Of a DNA stretch of 64,000 bases, positions 34,119 to 46,704 are shown in pieces. The stretch is from Cryptomeria japonica (taxonomy: Eukaryota > Streptophyta > Pinopsida > Cupressales > Cupressaceae). The stretch is taken from contig NC_081406.1 of the NCBI RefSeq assembly GCF_030272615.1, forward strand, positions 218,062,997 to 218,126,996, in the 5' to 3' direction. Under the pieces are notes generated by a model. That model ran no database searches, had not been told where the DNA came from, and worked only from the letters and a program-made list of their open reading frames with translations. Positions within the stretch are counted from its first letter, which is position 1. Each line of letters starts with the position of its first letter. The translations under genes and the position numbers were made by a program.

Positions 34119-36589
34119 AGTAATACCCTAAAAATGGTCATCCAAAATCATGGGTCCCTAATCTCGACTAATGTGCTTAAATTCAATAAAATTCGTCAAG
34201 GTCCTTAATCAAATAATCAATTTAAATCAATCATGAGAGCTTGATTAATTAATTCCTAAGGTATAAAAATGCAACATGGTAGTTACAATTAATTAAATTC
34301 TCATTTAATTAATTGATCAAATTCAAAATTCAAAATAGAAAATATTTTTAAAATCAAATATCTCATTTATTTAATTAAATATCTTTTGCATCGTTAATAA
34401 ATAAATAAAAATTGCCATAAATCTTCAAAAAAAGGAAACAAATCAAGAAAGAGGAATTAATAAAAAAAATTAAAAAAAGTAAAGAAAAACAAAATCATCC
34501 ACTGGTGAAAACCTGGCAAACAGACGCCTTGGGCAAGTACCATGATGAAAACTTGGCAAATAGGCGTCATGCGTAATTCATTGTCCTCTTGCACTATTCA
34601 CTGGGGGCAAGTTTCATCCGTGTGCATCCATCTATTATCCCCCATCCTCCATTATCCTTTATTCACTCTATATCCATCCATATCCCTTTTTCCACCTTTG
34701 ATCTTGGCAAGGTTAAGGATCTTTACAGGCTTTTGTGTGCCCTATCTATTGCACTTGATCCACACCCTTAAGCTCCTATACATTATTTTGTCCAATGCTT
34801 GCTTCCATCCACCATTACCCCCTTTTGATCTTGCTTATCATATCTGCATCCTATCCAAATCTATCCCTCGATATTGATCAAAATTAAGGACATAAAATGC
34901 AAAAAAACCTCTTGACATTTCCATTCCTTTGGATCACATGACATTCGTTACACCTATCCTAGCTTTAAATTGCTATATCTAGTCCCTGTGCTTGGATTAA
35001 ACATGCTATCCTATTGTGGTATAGTCCTTGAAAATTGCATAAGCTTCCTCCATCATTTACTTATCCATTTCTATCCCATTCGTTCATTCACTTGCTCAAA
35101 ATCCCTTTTACCTTGCTAGACACTAGAGGAAAAAATTTGAAAAAAAAATCTCTGCCAAGAAGGTGAAAACCTAGTACATAGGCACTTCTTGTACTCACAA
35201 GCGCTCCATCTATCAACATAACTTTGGCATTCCCTGCTTTCCTACTTTGCTTTTGCTTGTGCATAATCTTTAGTCACTTTCGTGACCCCCCTTGGTTCTC
35301 CTTAGAACCCCCGTGTCTTGCAATCGATCAACATTATAGTCCTAGGGCACTTCAATCTTAAAGCCCTTAGCAGCTCAACCAAGCCATCCTTGTGTCAGTC
35401 AAGTCTAGATCGTTCACTCATTCTCCTACCTTATACAGAGTTTTGATCACTAGCACCCTATCAAACATGCAAAACAAGGACAACCGAAAACAACAACTCA
35501 AACTGCTTGAGCTATGCTGACATTTTCTTTGTATGTTGTCTTTTATATTGGCTTTCACTCATTATTCCCTCTGAGTAACTCAAGGAAGTTTATCTTGACT
35601 AAGAGGTACAAGGATTGGGAGCATAATACCTTTCTTTGTTTTCTGCTTGTGGATGTGATTCTGATGATCTGAAATGTCCTATAAACTGGGTGTTTGTGAT
35701 AAGAGCCTTCGCATTAAGGTGAAATGGCCTCACATTCCTCGACTCCATTTATATGCACACTTCAGTGAGGTTAGAACTATTTCCTTGTCTATTTAAAGTG
35801 TCTGTTGTGTTTGCATGCAAGAAGCATTCAGGTCATCTTGGCCTCCTTTTGCCTTGGTGCTTATGTTTGACTACTATATCAAAGAAGACGGGACATTCAG
35901 TTTATCATGACTCTTTGTGCCTTGATGCTTATGTCTATTTCCTACATTTAACGCTCAATGATGATAAGAAAGTGAATCAAAATCCAGTGACTAGGTCCTA
36001 GTTGCATCTTCTGCATTCATGTAAAGTTTCGTGCATTGCATGGTGAACGTGGCATACTAACGATGATTTTGGTCTTCTTCACCTGGAGCTTGAATTTAAA
36101 TCAACCTTCTCTTCACGGCTAAGTGGTCAACACCCTATTTTTCAACTTGCTTCGATTGGTGTGAAAACTACACCCTCGGTTAATTTGACCATCCTGATTC
36201 CATTTTCAGGATCGAAATCAAAATCCGAGATCATCTTCCTAGTCAATTTCACACAACTATGACCACTTAGCACTTTCATCAAATGCTCATTATTTTCTTC
36301 AATTTGCACTCAATTTCTCATCAATCAACGCTAAATCTTCAAATGGACCTCTGAATCATTCTTTGCACTCAAATCATTAATTGCTTAATCTTTTTTATCA
36401 AATTGCATGAAATCACTACGCAACCTATCGATCTTTTGATTTCGCTCCCGAGGGGGCATATTCATGACATCATCATCATCAGTGATCACATCCTCAAAGT
36501 CGAGAATTTCTTTCAAAATCTTCATTACAAGTCGAGTAGCTAATCTTTACTAAACATCAAACAAGACCTTATTGCTAGGGGCATCTCAG

Positions 36590-37135
36590 CTTCATCGCTT
36601 CATATCAAGTTGAGATTTCTCGATCATTTGAATCAAATCAATCTCTAGGAGCATATATCAGTTTCATTGCATCAAATCAAGCTACTATTGTCTTCATCTG
36701 AATCAGTCTCTTAACGTTAATCAGTTTCATCGCTTTTCATCAAGTTGATTATTCATTTAAACTCAATCAAGGGTTTAAAGAGTATCTTTGATCACATGCT
36801 CAATCTAAGTAGGTGTTTAGTTTCATTGCATCAAATCAAGTTGGACAGTTTATCTTCACTCACCGTGTCTTGATCCATTAAGTTTAAGATCACTTTTATC
36901 TTCGCTCACTATGTCTAGTTCAATCGAGTTCTAGATTAGTAAGATCCGCTTCTTGATCCATCAAGTTCAAGTTTGGTATCTTTGCTCTTCATCGGTCCTA
37001 GTTCAATCAAGTTCAGGATAGGTATCGCTTTCAATCAGTCTGTTCAGTTTCATCTCTTCAAAACAAATTGAATACCTCGCTCTTCATCTGGTTCGTGATC
37101 AATCAAGTTCAGAACTGGTATCTCCTAGACATCAA
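36590..37135 (+). repeat. Degenerate repeats next to the polypurine tract
   Basis: Motifs such as 'GTTTCATTGCATCAAATCAAG' shortened forms and 'GATCAATCAAGTTCAG' recur about every 60-90 bp. Near-PPT repeats of this kind are frequent in Tat-type elements and their non-autonomous relatives. Confidence 0.55.
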
Positions 37136-37173
37136 TTGTTCTTTGAATCAACGTGCTACTCGCACATCAATTC

Positions 37174-37186
37174 AAAGAGGGGCAAA
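37174..37186 (+). other. Polypurine tract of the coding-poor LTR element
   Basis: AAAGAGGGGCAAA lies directly before the TG of the right LTR. It matches the tract of the Tat element at 345-358, read on the other strand. Confidence 0.8.
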
Positions 37187-38282
37187 TGTAATACCCTAAA
37201 AATGGTCATCCAAAACCATGGGCCCCTAATCTCGACTAATGTGCTTAAATTCAATAAAATTCATCAAGGTCCTTAATCAAATAATCAATTTAAATCAATC
37301 ATGAGAACCCGATTAATTAATTCCTAGGGTATAAAAATGCAACATGGCAATTAAAATTAATTAAATTCTCATATAATTAATTGATCAAATTCAAAATTCA
37401 AAATAGAAAATCTTTTTAAAATCAAATATCTCATTTATTTAATTAAATATCTTTTGCATATTTAATAAATAAATAAAAAATTGTCATAAATCTTCAAAAA
37501 AAGGAAACAAATCAAGAAAGAGGAATTAATTTGAAAAATAAATTGGAAATTACGAGCACAAAAATTCAAAAAAGGAAACAAATCGACTGAACTCAAGAAA
37601 AATGGAAAGAATCTGAGTTGCTAATTTGAACTCAATCTTATCTATACAAAATGGAATTAAATTGTCCAATCAAATCATTTCACCTGGATTGTGCTTCCTT
37701 CAAATCGATCTCGACCGTTCATTAAAGATCAATTCTGACGTTTGGTCTCCCTCTTGATTTTCCTATAAATTCAAGCTCTCATTCTTCAATCAACATCTGA
37801 GAATTTTACATCGTTATTATGCTAATATTGTGTTGTAGGTTATCGAGGAAATTTTGAAGAAGCTTTGAATAGTTAATTCATCAATCAACTTAGTTTTCAT
37901 TTAGCTTTCATTTATTCTTAGAATCATTTAGACTTCTAGTTCATTAGCTTAGATTCATTTCTCTTATCTAGATTCAATTTCTTGCATATAATCTAGCTTA
38001 GCTTCATTTAGAGCTTTGATCATTTATCTTGATAATCTCATTTCACTTAATCAATTAATCTTACATTTAATTATCAATCTTGCATTCGCCTAGTTGCATG
38101 CATTTAAAAATCCTCTGTTTGAGTGTAGTCTAGTCACTGGATAACTTAGCAATCTGAGAGCAATCCACACTCGCACTTTCTAGGAGGCAATAAGCCGACT
38201 TGCAATGGATTTCATTTTGTTGTTTTTGATTAACTAACCCATGCAATTAATGGTTTATTAAAGTGTTTGTGCCCTTGCAGGT

Positions 38283-40490
38283 TCCTGCTTATAAAAACAA
38301 GCAATTATCTTAAATTGCATTTTTAAAAGTAATCTTTAATAATAATAATTTTTCACATAAATTTTAGAGAAAAAATTGGAGGCATAAAATGAGGGAAAAC
38401 AAATTGTGGAGTCACTTGTCATTCTTTTCAATAAGTAGTTGGTGCTTATTTTCAGCCCCCCTAACCCCATGTCCCCATGGTCCTGCTTATGAACATTTTC
38501 TACTTAAATTTAAATCTTCTCCTATTTTGGTGGAGCAGTCGCTGCTTAAAAATTGAAAATAAGCTTTGAAAAAAGGGGGGGCTAGAAATAAGTGACTGCT
38601 TATTGAAAAAACTGACATGTGGCTTTACTATATTTTTTTCTCTCCTTTTTATTTGCCTACAATTTTTATTTGTAAGAATATTACTAATAATTTTATTTAT
38701 AAAAATTATTTAAGAAGATTGCTTATTTTTATGCAATCCTCTTAAATCATTAAAGTTTTTTAAGCAATAATGTTCATAAGCAACCGCATCGAAACATGAG
38801 CAAGCTTTGAAATAAAGTGGGGACTAGAAATAAGCAGCCAATGCTTATTGAAAAAAATGACATGTGGCTTTCTTTTCTTCTTTTTATTTGCTTCCAATTT
38901 TGCCTACAAATTTTATTTGCAAGAAATATTACTAATAATTTCATTTACAAAATGATTTAAGAGGATACAAATAAGCAGTGATTTTACTTTCCATGGGGCC
39001 ACTTGCTCCATAAATTGCTCCTCAAAAAGTTGAGCAGTTACCCAAAATTAGCTAAGGCAGGGTCCCATGGAGGGGGCTTAAGCTCTATTTTTAAGGAAGA
39101 GACGGTTCCATGAATAAATTATTTTTCCCAAATAATAGGAGCCCCTAGCTTTTAGGCATATAATTTTAAGCAGGAGAAAATGGGTGGGGCTAGAAATTGC
39201 CCCACCAACTTAGGAATATTTTATTTCACTTGTCAATCATCTGAATTTGATTAAAATACTCCTAAAAAATCTCAGCAACTCCAACTCTATTTTTTAGGAA
39301 GTCCCCCTCTATGGGGCAGCCTAAGAGGCTTGCCTAGTTTCTTGTTTTGACCATGTAAGTTTTGAGTTTGAACTTAAGATGACAATGTCAACATCCTTAA
39401 ATTTAGGAGGTTAAATTTTTAAGCTAAAGTGCAATACAAAATTCATGGGACCGCCAACATTAAAATATTCCTAAAAAATGTTAGCAACCTAGCAAATATA
39501 AAATGGGGAGGGCGTTCTCAACTCTCATAAATATCATAAATTACCCAATATTTATTGATATCCAAAATTTCAATCATAAATAGATGGATCTTTTTCAACT
39601 GGATGCTAAAAATTATTACAAAACACTGATTTTAATAGGAAAAATATTATCATACAAATAAATAAATAAAAAAAATAATTTATTATTGAAAAGAAAGTAT
39701 TTTGGCTCCAACTAATGACATAATTGGTTAATGACTTTGGGTTCATCCCATGTAGGTCTCTTGATTGGTTCTCTCTAACCAAATTATTCTAGTGATATCA
39801 TTAATTATTACGTTGAGAAGCCTAACACTATAATGACACCCCCTAACTTTCTTATCTATATCATTTTAATGAGTAGACATATAATTTAAAAATATATTAA
39901 AGACTAAAATCTAAATAAAAAAACTTTTTATTACTATTATTTATTAAATGTAAAATAAATAAAATTACATTTTTAAATATAGATTTAAAATAAACAAATT
40001 CAAAATATCATTAATTATCTAATTATCTATTGTTGATATCCATAATTATCTTTAAAAAACCGTTACCGGTAAACATAACCTCACCGTGCTTTTTTTCTCC
40101 CGAGCCTCCCGGGGATTGAATCGGAAGGGAGAAAAAAGCGTCTAAAATAAAGAATGCAAAGAGGGACCTTACCGTTAGTAAACAAGAGGTTAACATTAAA
40201 AAGAGGACCTACCTAGATTCTAATCTAGGCAAACTGCTCTGCAATCAACTGTTAACTGTCAGTTACTTTGACGGTTTACGCTAAATTACCCATACGGTAA
40301 AAATGTACCCTTCATTAACGCGTGACCGTCCAAACCTTAGGCCTTGTCAGATTATGTTTCCAACGCACCGTAAAAAAAACGAAAACCTAAACAATGGTTG
40401 GTTAAACAGAATCGTGCGTATCAGCATACGGATAAAATTTAAAACAACCCCCCAAAAATAAAAATTAAAACAAACCATCGAAGCATCCCC
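38283..40490. other. Intergenic stretch with two more copies of the 33-kb repeat family
   Basis: Similar blocks with 'GACATGTGGCTTT' near 38610 and 38860 repeat the family seen at 33.3-33.8 kb. The remainder is AT-rich without a supported gene. A small inverted repeat lies near 40088-40139 (GCTTTTTTTCTCCC against GGGAGAAAAAAGC). The SAUR upstream region follows. Confidence 0.5.
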
Positions 40491-40500
40491 ATTTTCCTCC

Positions 40501-40508
40501 ATAAATAT
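40501..40508 (+). promoter_or_regulatory. TATA-like box of the SAUR gene
   Basis: ATAAATAT lies about 270 bp before the SAUR start codon in an otherwise more balanced sequence. Start of transcription near 40535 would give a leader of about 240 nt. I found no canonical TGTCTC auxin element in the bases just upstream. Confidence 0.45.
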
Positions 40509-40561
40509 GGGTCCTCTCCTTATGTTCAGACTCTCCCATTTGTTTCATCTCCACCCGCTTC

Positions 40562-40657
40562 ATGGTGAGATTTTCCATTGCTTACGCAGTTTCTTCTCAT
40601 TTCTCTGCAGTATTTTCGCTCTCTCTGGATCTTCTGGTTATTTTTTATTCTGAGTAG
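40562..40657 (+). other. Upstream ORF in the SAUR leader
   Basis: An ATG at 40562 opens a 31-codon frame that ends with TAG at 40655-40657, 120 nt before the SAUR ATG. If transcription starts near 40535 this uORF is the first one a ribosome meets and could lower translation. Its peptide has no recognisable feature. Confidence 0.4.
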
Positions 40658-40777
40658 CATTTGCCCCTTAGGATTTTCTGGTTATTTTGATTTGAGCATT
40701 TCTGCTGTGTTATTTTCCATTTTGAGAGTTTATTTTTAGGGTTTCAAGAAGCATACTGGGAGGTGCAGTGTAGGAGA

Positions 40778-41305
40778 ATGGGCGGGAAGAAGGGAAACAA
40801 GATCCGGCAGATTGTGAAGCTCCGGCAGTTCGTGAGAAAATGGCGGATCATGGCACTGACTCGCAATACTGGAGTCGGTTGCAGTCTTTCGCCTAGGGTT
40901 AGTAACCGATCGCCATTTTTGTATGATTCAGATGAAGAATGCTGCCGCGGCCAAGCGTGCCCTCCGCCGGACGTTCCTGAGGGTTATTTAGCGGTGTATG
41001 TCGGGAGGGGACTCGAACCTAGGCGGTTCATTATTCCTACTGGTTATCTCAGTCGTCCCCTGTTTCGAGCCCTTCTGGACAAGGCTGAAGAGGAGTTTGG
41101 CTTCGATCATCAGGGCGCGCTTACAATACCTTGCGAGGTGAGTGTTTTTAAGCAAGTTTTGCGGCTTCTGGACAGAAATGATCCGGCCGGTCACAAGAAG
41201 TTGAGCTTTGATGATCTTTTGAAGTTTTATTCTGACTGCGGGTCTGAGGCGCATGCTAAAACCCTAAGAGAGCACAGTCCCGCCATGCAGAAAACATTCG
41301 GGTGA
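40778..41305 (+). CDS. SAUR family auxin-responsive protein
   Basis: Small auxin-up RNA proteins promote cell expansion; in the characterised members they inhibit PP2C.D phosphatases and so keep plasma-membrane H+-ATPases active. This 175-residue protein is encoded in one exon, as usual. The N-terminus is basic (KIRQIVKLRQFVRKWR, residues 8-23). The SAUR core covers about residues 64-131, with 'DVPEGYLAVYVG', 'RRFIIPTGYLSRPLFRALL', 'AEEEFGFDHQGALTIPCEV' and 'FKQVLRLL'. The 44-residue C-terminal tail is charged. I start at the ATG at 40778; the open frame extends five codons upstream only from a GTG. No stop or frameshift is present, and the codons are richer in G+C than the surroundings. The subgroup cannot be fixed by eye. 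Confidence 0.95.
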   Translation: MGGKKGNKIRQIVKLRQFVRKWRIMALTRNTGVGCSLSPRVSNRSPFLYDSDEECCRGQACPPPDVPEGYLAVYVGRGLEPRRFIIPTGYLSRPLFRALLDKAEEEFGFDHQGALTIPCEVSVFKQVLRLLDRNDPAGHKKLSFDDLLKFYSDCGSEAHAKTLREHSPAMQKTFG

Positions 41306-43940
41306 GTTTAATGGAGGGGAAAGCTCATTTCGTCCGTCCACGAGGCCTCAAGGGTTTGTAACAGGCCAATGGCCGACTGAGACGTTTTGACGAAGTGAAG
41401 CAAAAGCATTTTTGAAGGCTTTGTTTTTTTGCCTGTGCCCTGTTTTTTCTGGGGTTTCTGAGCAATGTGCTTACTTGCTCAAGCTTCCATTTGTATGTAA
41501 TACCGGGTTTGTAGCTCTGTACCTTGGCAAGCATTACCGTACACTTGGTTTTGGTTCTGCTAAACAGAATATATACATACATCTTTTTATTGTCCTTTAC
41601 TTTGTTTTTTCTGTCTGTTTGTTCTTGGTTTTGATTCCACTGGAATGCGTACGGTTTGGTTATGTGACAAGATTGTAGGAAGAGTGGTTGCTTTTTTTCA
41701 GTAAATTTTAAAAGCAAGTCTAAAGCCACTTTTTTCTTTAGGAAAAGCTCCTCAAAGCAATGGTTGTAGGGTAAAGGTGCATGCAATGATAGGATAATTT
41801 TATAGTTGGGACGAAAAATATTCTCTTATTATTATTATTAGTGATAATAGTTGCTATGGATTTTATAGCCTGAAAGATTATTTTTGAAATTAATTTTCAC
41901 CTATGAACAAAAGGCCACTGTTGAACTTTCTTAGAAAGTCCGACAAAACAAGACTAGTGGCATGGAACGGAGGAGGCCCGGAAACCTGCCGGTGATAAAT
42001 TTGGTGGCTGTATTTGTGATACTTTGCCGTCATAATATACATAAGTGTAATAGTGGATGAGTAGTGACTAAAATTGTCAAGTTGACCGTCAAATTTAACT
42101 TCAACTGTCCAGGGCCCCTCCAGCCTGGGCCATGTGGGTGGATCTTTCACTTCAATCATTAATATTACTTAAACTAAATTAATTACAATAAAAATAAAAA
42201 GATGACACTGTTCATTAAATTTGACGGTTACCTGGCTGTATGACCTATAGTTTCCTGTATTTTATGTTTTTGTTAAGGAAACAAATAAAATTCCGAGAAA
42301 CCCTCCAAAATGATCAGCGCATCAATTATGTGTAAATATTAGAAGGGCAATAATAAAAAAAAAAAATCTCACTTAAAAAAGACTTTTCCAAAGCGAATGG
42401 GTCCATGCAGTTTTTTATTGCTCTATTTTGTAATATATTTTAATTAAGAAGTTGTCTAATTTAGAATTTTTTTTAATTTTTTCAAAATAGTAGACACCTA
42501 TAATGGAAAGCGGGCTGAAATCATGGAGCGCTTTTTACTAAAAATTTGGTACAAGTATGTATTCCCTCTCTTTAAGCATCTCTTCTTAGATTTTATCCTT
42601 AAAAATTTAGAAATTACAGGTTTTATAAATAATTATTTAAAATAAGTAGGGGATAAAAAAACGTTAGTGCATGAGCTCTTCTGTAAGGCTATGCATGGGC
42701 TGAGCATAAGAGTTCCTCTGTTACATTGAATAAGAGAAGATCTCCTATCCCGATTGCATTCTTTAAACATTAGAAAAGAGGCCGACATTTTGCTTCAATG
42801 ATTAAGGGAATTATTGTCTGCAGAAGTCATATTTAAGCGTCTACTGTGCAATGCAGTAATTACTGTTTATCAATACAAGCATTACTCTTTACCACCTGTT
42901 ATTTGGAAGTTTTGGGTTTAATTTAAGCATTATTTTTTGTCCATAATTAAGTTTTTATTCACATATGAATATCTCTGCATGCATTTCAGGTTTTTTCATG
43001 TTGATGCAAAAATTTACACAATTGAATTCCGAAACGGTTGATTGTGATCTCATGAATTGTGGAAACCTTATGTCTGTTAATATGATGATATCTCATGAAT
43101 TGTGATAACCTTATGTCTGTTAATATGATGATATCTTTTACATATGAATGTAAATATGATATTTTTTTTTTAGTATACTTTATCTGTATTACTCTAAAAA
43201 TAGATATGTTAGTTTTCATATATGAATTGAAAGATATCATCTTTCAGCTTGATTATGCTAGTTTTCAATATAGTGTGTTGGGTAGGGTTTTTAGATCCAA
43301 ATTATTATTGTGGGGCAAATGGGCTGCAAAAGCTGGGAGTGGTGATGTTGAGAGTATAAGAAGGCATCAAAACAGTGTGAGAGCGAAGGATGTTTAAGTG
43401 CTGCCTTGAAATCTGAAAGATTCTATGCGTGTCTGTCTATCTATCTACAGGCTGTTAAGCACTTGATTTGTATGGAGGGGGATTACTACGAAATTGTTTT
43501 CAACTTGGCAATCCAAAATGTACAGAAACTGTTCACTTTCCAATTGTTTAATTGATTTGGCCAATTCATGGAGGTCATTGTCGATTTGGGCAGGCAGAAA
43601 ATAGACAAGAGCGGTGATTATAAAGGGCATTGTCAATTCAGTAAAAGCCTGCCCTTCTTCTTCCTAACCAGACGAAAGGCTATAATGTTCTTGAGTGCTT
43701 GTTGCACCCATGTGATTTGTACTACGCTCGAACTTGTAATTCAAACTTTTATCAAATTGCTCTTTATTAAATGAAGGATATGAGGTGGAGGACAAGGAAA
43801 ATTGTCTTAGGACACCAGTTGCCTCAAAAGTCACCCCACAATCCACATCATCAGTCCGTTCAAACATTTTTTTCATCCATTCGTGTGGACATGTGCCATT
43901 CGTTTTCTTATCTTAAAGAAATGGTTTCGTCGAGTGGTTT
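41306..43940. other. Downstream of SAUR: 3' UTR and intergenic DNA
   Basis: The SAUR 3' UTR should lie in the first few hundred bases, although I cannot fix a poly(A) site. A 43-bp tandem duplication containing CATGAATTGTG lies at about 43051-43136. No second gene is supported. The + strand ORF 43095-43397 has a coding-like end but no known domain. Confidence 0.4.
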
Positions 43941-43949
43941 CTTGGTTGG

Positions 43950-44515
43950 GAGTAACAAGAAAAAGGTTCTGAGGTCGTAATTCAATGAAAAATGGTCGTT
44001 GGTATAACAAATTAGATCTAGGTGATGGCTTCTTGATATTAGTTTTTTTGGTTGACTTCTTAAGTTCAAGGTTATATTTGTGGAAAAGAATACGGTATGA
44101 GTTTTGAAATTTTTAGGTCGAGAGTGATTCACCTTAATCTAATATGTTCAGGTGGGAAAATGGTGTTGAGATATTGTGGTTGGAATTTTTAGAAAATGAT
44201 CTGTTTTCATTTGGTCAAGCTTCGGTTGGGATAATAAATAAAGATTGAAGACTACATGGAATCACATATTCCACATATTGTATGGTCCTAAAACTTTGAT
44301 GTTATCTTGATTTCTTAAGATTTTACTTTTTGCTAGAAGTGGTTGATTGAAAGTGCCTCGATCAAATATGTTTGTGTGGGAAAATGGTGTCAAGAGGTTG
44401 TGTTTGGGAACTTGTAAACAAGGATTTACTTCTTGTTTTGTCAAGCCCCTAAGTGGGTTGATTCAACAATGATGAACAAAGATTGAAGACTAAGTTTTTT
44501 GGGGACTAACCACTC
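43950..44515 (+). repeat. Repeats of about 200 bp, part of an interrupted array
   Basis: Units contain 'GTGGGAAAATGGTGT', a 'TTGGTCAAGC' segment, 'AAAGATTGAAGACTA' and 'TATGGTCCTA'. Two clear units start near 44130 and 44350, with a weaker one before. The same unit resumes at 49863-50170, so the DNA between them looks inserted. Confidence 0.6.
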
Positions 44516-46700
44516 CAAGGTCTCTATAGTCGATGGTTCTGAACGGTGATGGACTTGTTGGTTGAAACAACTTCCAATAGCTTAATTTATTTATTTTTTT
44601 GTATTTTTATGATTTAGATTCTCTTTCAAAATAAACTGCAAAAGAGGGATCAGGGAAACAAGAAAATAACAATGAAACCAATACAATACCAACTTAATGA
44701 ACTACGCAATCAACACCCTGCAATCAAAATATCATCAATATCATTCAAACTAGCATTCAGTAATGGACCTCCAATAAACATGCAAAGTCATGCAACCTCA
44801 CAATATTAACTTCAAAGAATTGTATCATAACATCTACTCAAACTCATAAAATTTGCATATAAATCTTTAAAAGATTATCTAATTGGGCCTCAAATCATAA
44901 ATTTGTGGACCCTTACAAAGAATCAAAATCTCTAATTTATAGAGTTTCTTGTCCTACTTTCTAAGAAATAAACCTATGACTAAAAAACAAGGAGTCGCAG
45001 TTGACATGCAAGTCTAGGTCCCGGTATCGATATAGGATAGGTTCTCCTAATCCAAGAACACACCAAAGACCCTAGCAATCACACAACACTCTCATGGGTT
45101 AAGGAATATCAGCTTGACAAGTCCCACATCCCTTTCTTCCAAACAAAAGACTATCGGTACAAGGTCTCTTTCATTGACCGGTACAAGGACCCTACGGTCA
45201 ACAATGGTTTGGTCCCTTTTCCAATGCAACAATGGCTTTTTAAGGTTTGATTTGAAGTCCCCTAGGTTAGGGAGACCTCCTTCAATCATTGAATTCAGGT
45301 TCCCTCTACCAGTTTGGGTAACTGCTGCAACAAGGTCTACAAAACCTAGTAGCCCTGCCATACCGGTTTTCTACACTTAACTCTTTATTTCTCCAAAAGA
45401 CCAAACAACAAATCCCGGATTTGGATACCCTTTTGGGAGTTACAAAACATATCCTAATGGTTCTTACCGGTAGGGGAACACACGAATCCAAACCCTACTT
45501 TGGTTAGGAGACCGATATAGCCCAATTAGGCCTATTTTACAAAGGAGTGTGTAGACACAGACCTTAACTCACCAAAACAACTCAAGGAATACTCTTAAGC
45601 CATTGCAAATACACCAATTCCTAAGTCTTAGGCCATGATCAGACCTTTAAACCCTGATGTGAGACCTGTTTGTTTACACTTGCCGGTGGCCACATGGAGT
45701 TGCCCACCTTAATGCATCAAACCCTCGCCTCCAACTGGTCCTAACTTGCAAAAGGCCTTTAAAATCCTAAAATACATTGGCCATACTTGCATCCCCTCCA
45801 AAGCCGTGAACCACCAATGAAGGATCAGCAAGGTAAGGCCATTTCTTTACAAAACCCTAGACAAAACTGTCAAACCTAGAACACTTTCAGAAATTTGCCG
45901 ATTTCTTCCTTGTCTTGGCGAATTAGGACCTCAGAATTGATGCATCTGAAAGGTGATTGGCCACTCTAACACATCCCACTGGTTTCCTAACTCCAAAATG
46001 ATCGTACAGTACGGTACACCACGTAGAATAACGAATTTGCTGGAAATTCTCAGAAATATATTACTTCAATGATGCCAAAAGTTTACAAAGTCATTCTCTC
46101 CTCCCAATGATGATTGGGGATGACATTTTATATCTTCCTCAATGGTTATCAACCACCTTTTGAACCGAGGTGACCGTTGGAAGGAAGTTGTTATTTGCAA
46201 CCAAAAGTTGTCATTAAAAGTTGTCAAGTTTGAGCAACTTTTGACATATGTTAAATCCGAGGTGCTTCAACATGTTCTAAACCTTTCTAAGACATCTCCA
46301 ACACATAAACACCTAGAAAAATACTCAACCAAATACCCCTAGGCCCATATGCCCATGGTGGCTTATCAATTTGCCAAATCCATGTCATTGGGTAACAAGG
46401 TGGGGTTTATTACAAACAAATCAAATATCAAATAAACAAGACTACCCTATTACATAGATTGAAAGGTCACATTCTCATGTGTGTCCTTTAGCCTTTATTT
46501 CTCTTATTATCTTAGTCATGAGGTGCTCCTGCATCACTTTGCCTTGAACTCCAGTTAACTACTACAAAACTCTGACTGGGTGAGCATTACGAAAACGGTG
46601 CTGCACGAGCGAACACTTTGTAATCATGCAAAACTTACTCAATAATTTAAGGTACATGTTGGAGTAGTAGTTGAAGTCCCAGTCACAGTGACATGCAAAA
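44516..46700. other. Retroelement-like DNA without a recognised gene
   Basis: Moderate complexity and repeated CCGGTA words. It lies on the downstream side of the minus-strand ORF at 46.7-48.7 kb and may be the 3' part or LTR of that element, but I could not match it to the LTR on the right. Confidence 0.35.
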
Positions 46701-46704
46701 TTCT

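Larger units (their letters stand above)
34119..38282 (+). mobile_element. Coding-poor LTR retrotransposon on the + strand
   Basis: The direct repeat 34119-34462 against 37187-37530 marks the LTR starts (TGTAATACCC in the right copy; the first base is changed to AG in the left). Before the right LTR lies AAAGAGGGGCAAA, a polypurine tract. The left LTR diverges after 34462, so it is truncated or rearranged. The right LTR continues to roughly 38280, but this end is uncertain. No gag or pol is visible in the interior. A degenerate array fills 36590-37130. Confidence 0.7.

Noticed and set aside
34542-34877. Possible host gene on the + strand
   Set aside because: It lies inside the LTR element interior, is Leu/Ile/Pro-rich without a domain, and has no supporting splice or start context.
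40763-40777. Five-codon extension of SAUR from a GTG
   Set aside because: Plant nuclear genes start at ATG; the ATG at 40778 begins the family-like MGGKKG N-terminus.
41325-41786. 153-codon ORF antisense to the SAUR 3' region
   Set aside because: No recognisable domain and it overlaps the expected SAUR 3' UTR; likely chance.
43095-43397. Possible exon ending WAAKAGSGDVESIRRHQNS
   Set aside because: The end looks coding-like, but no family, partner exon or splice frame was found.
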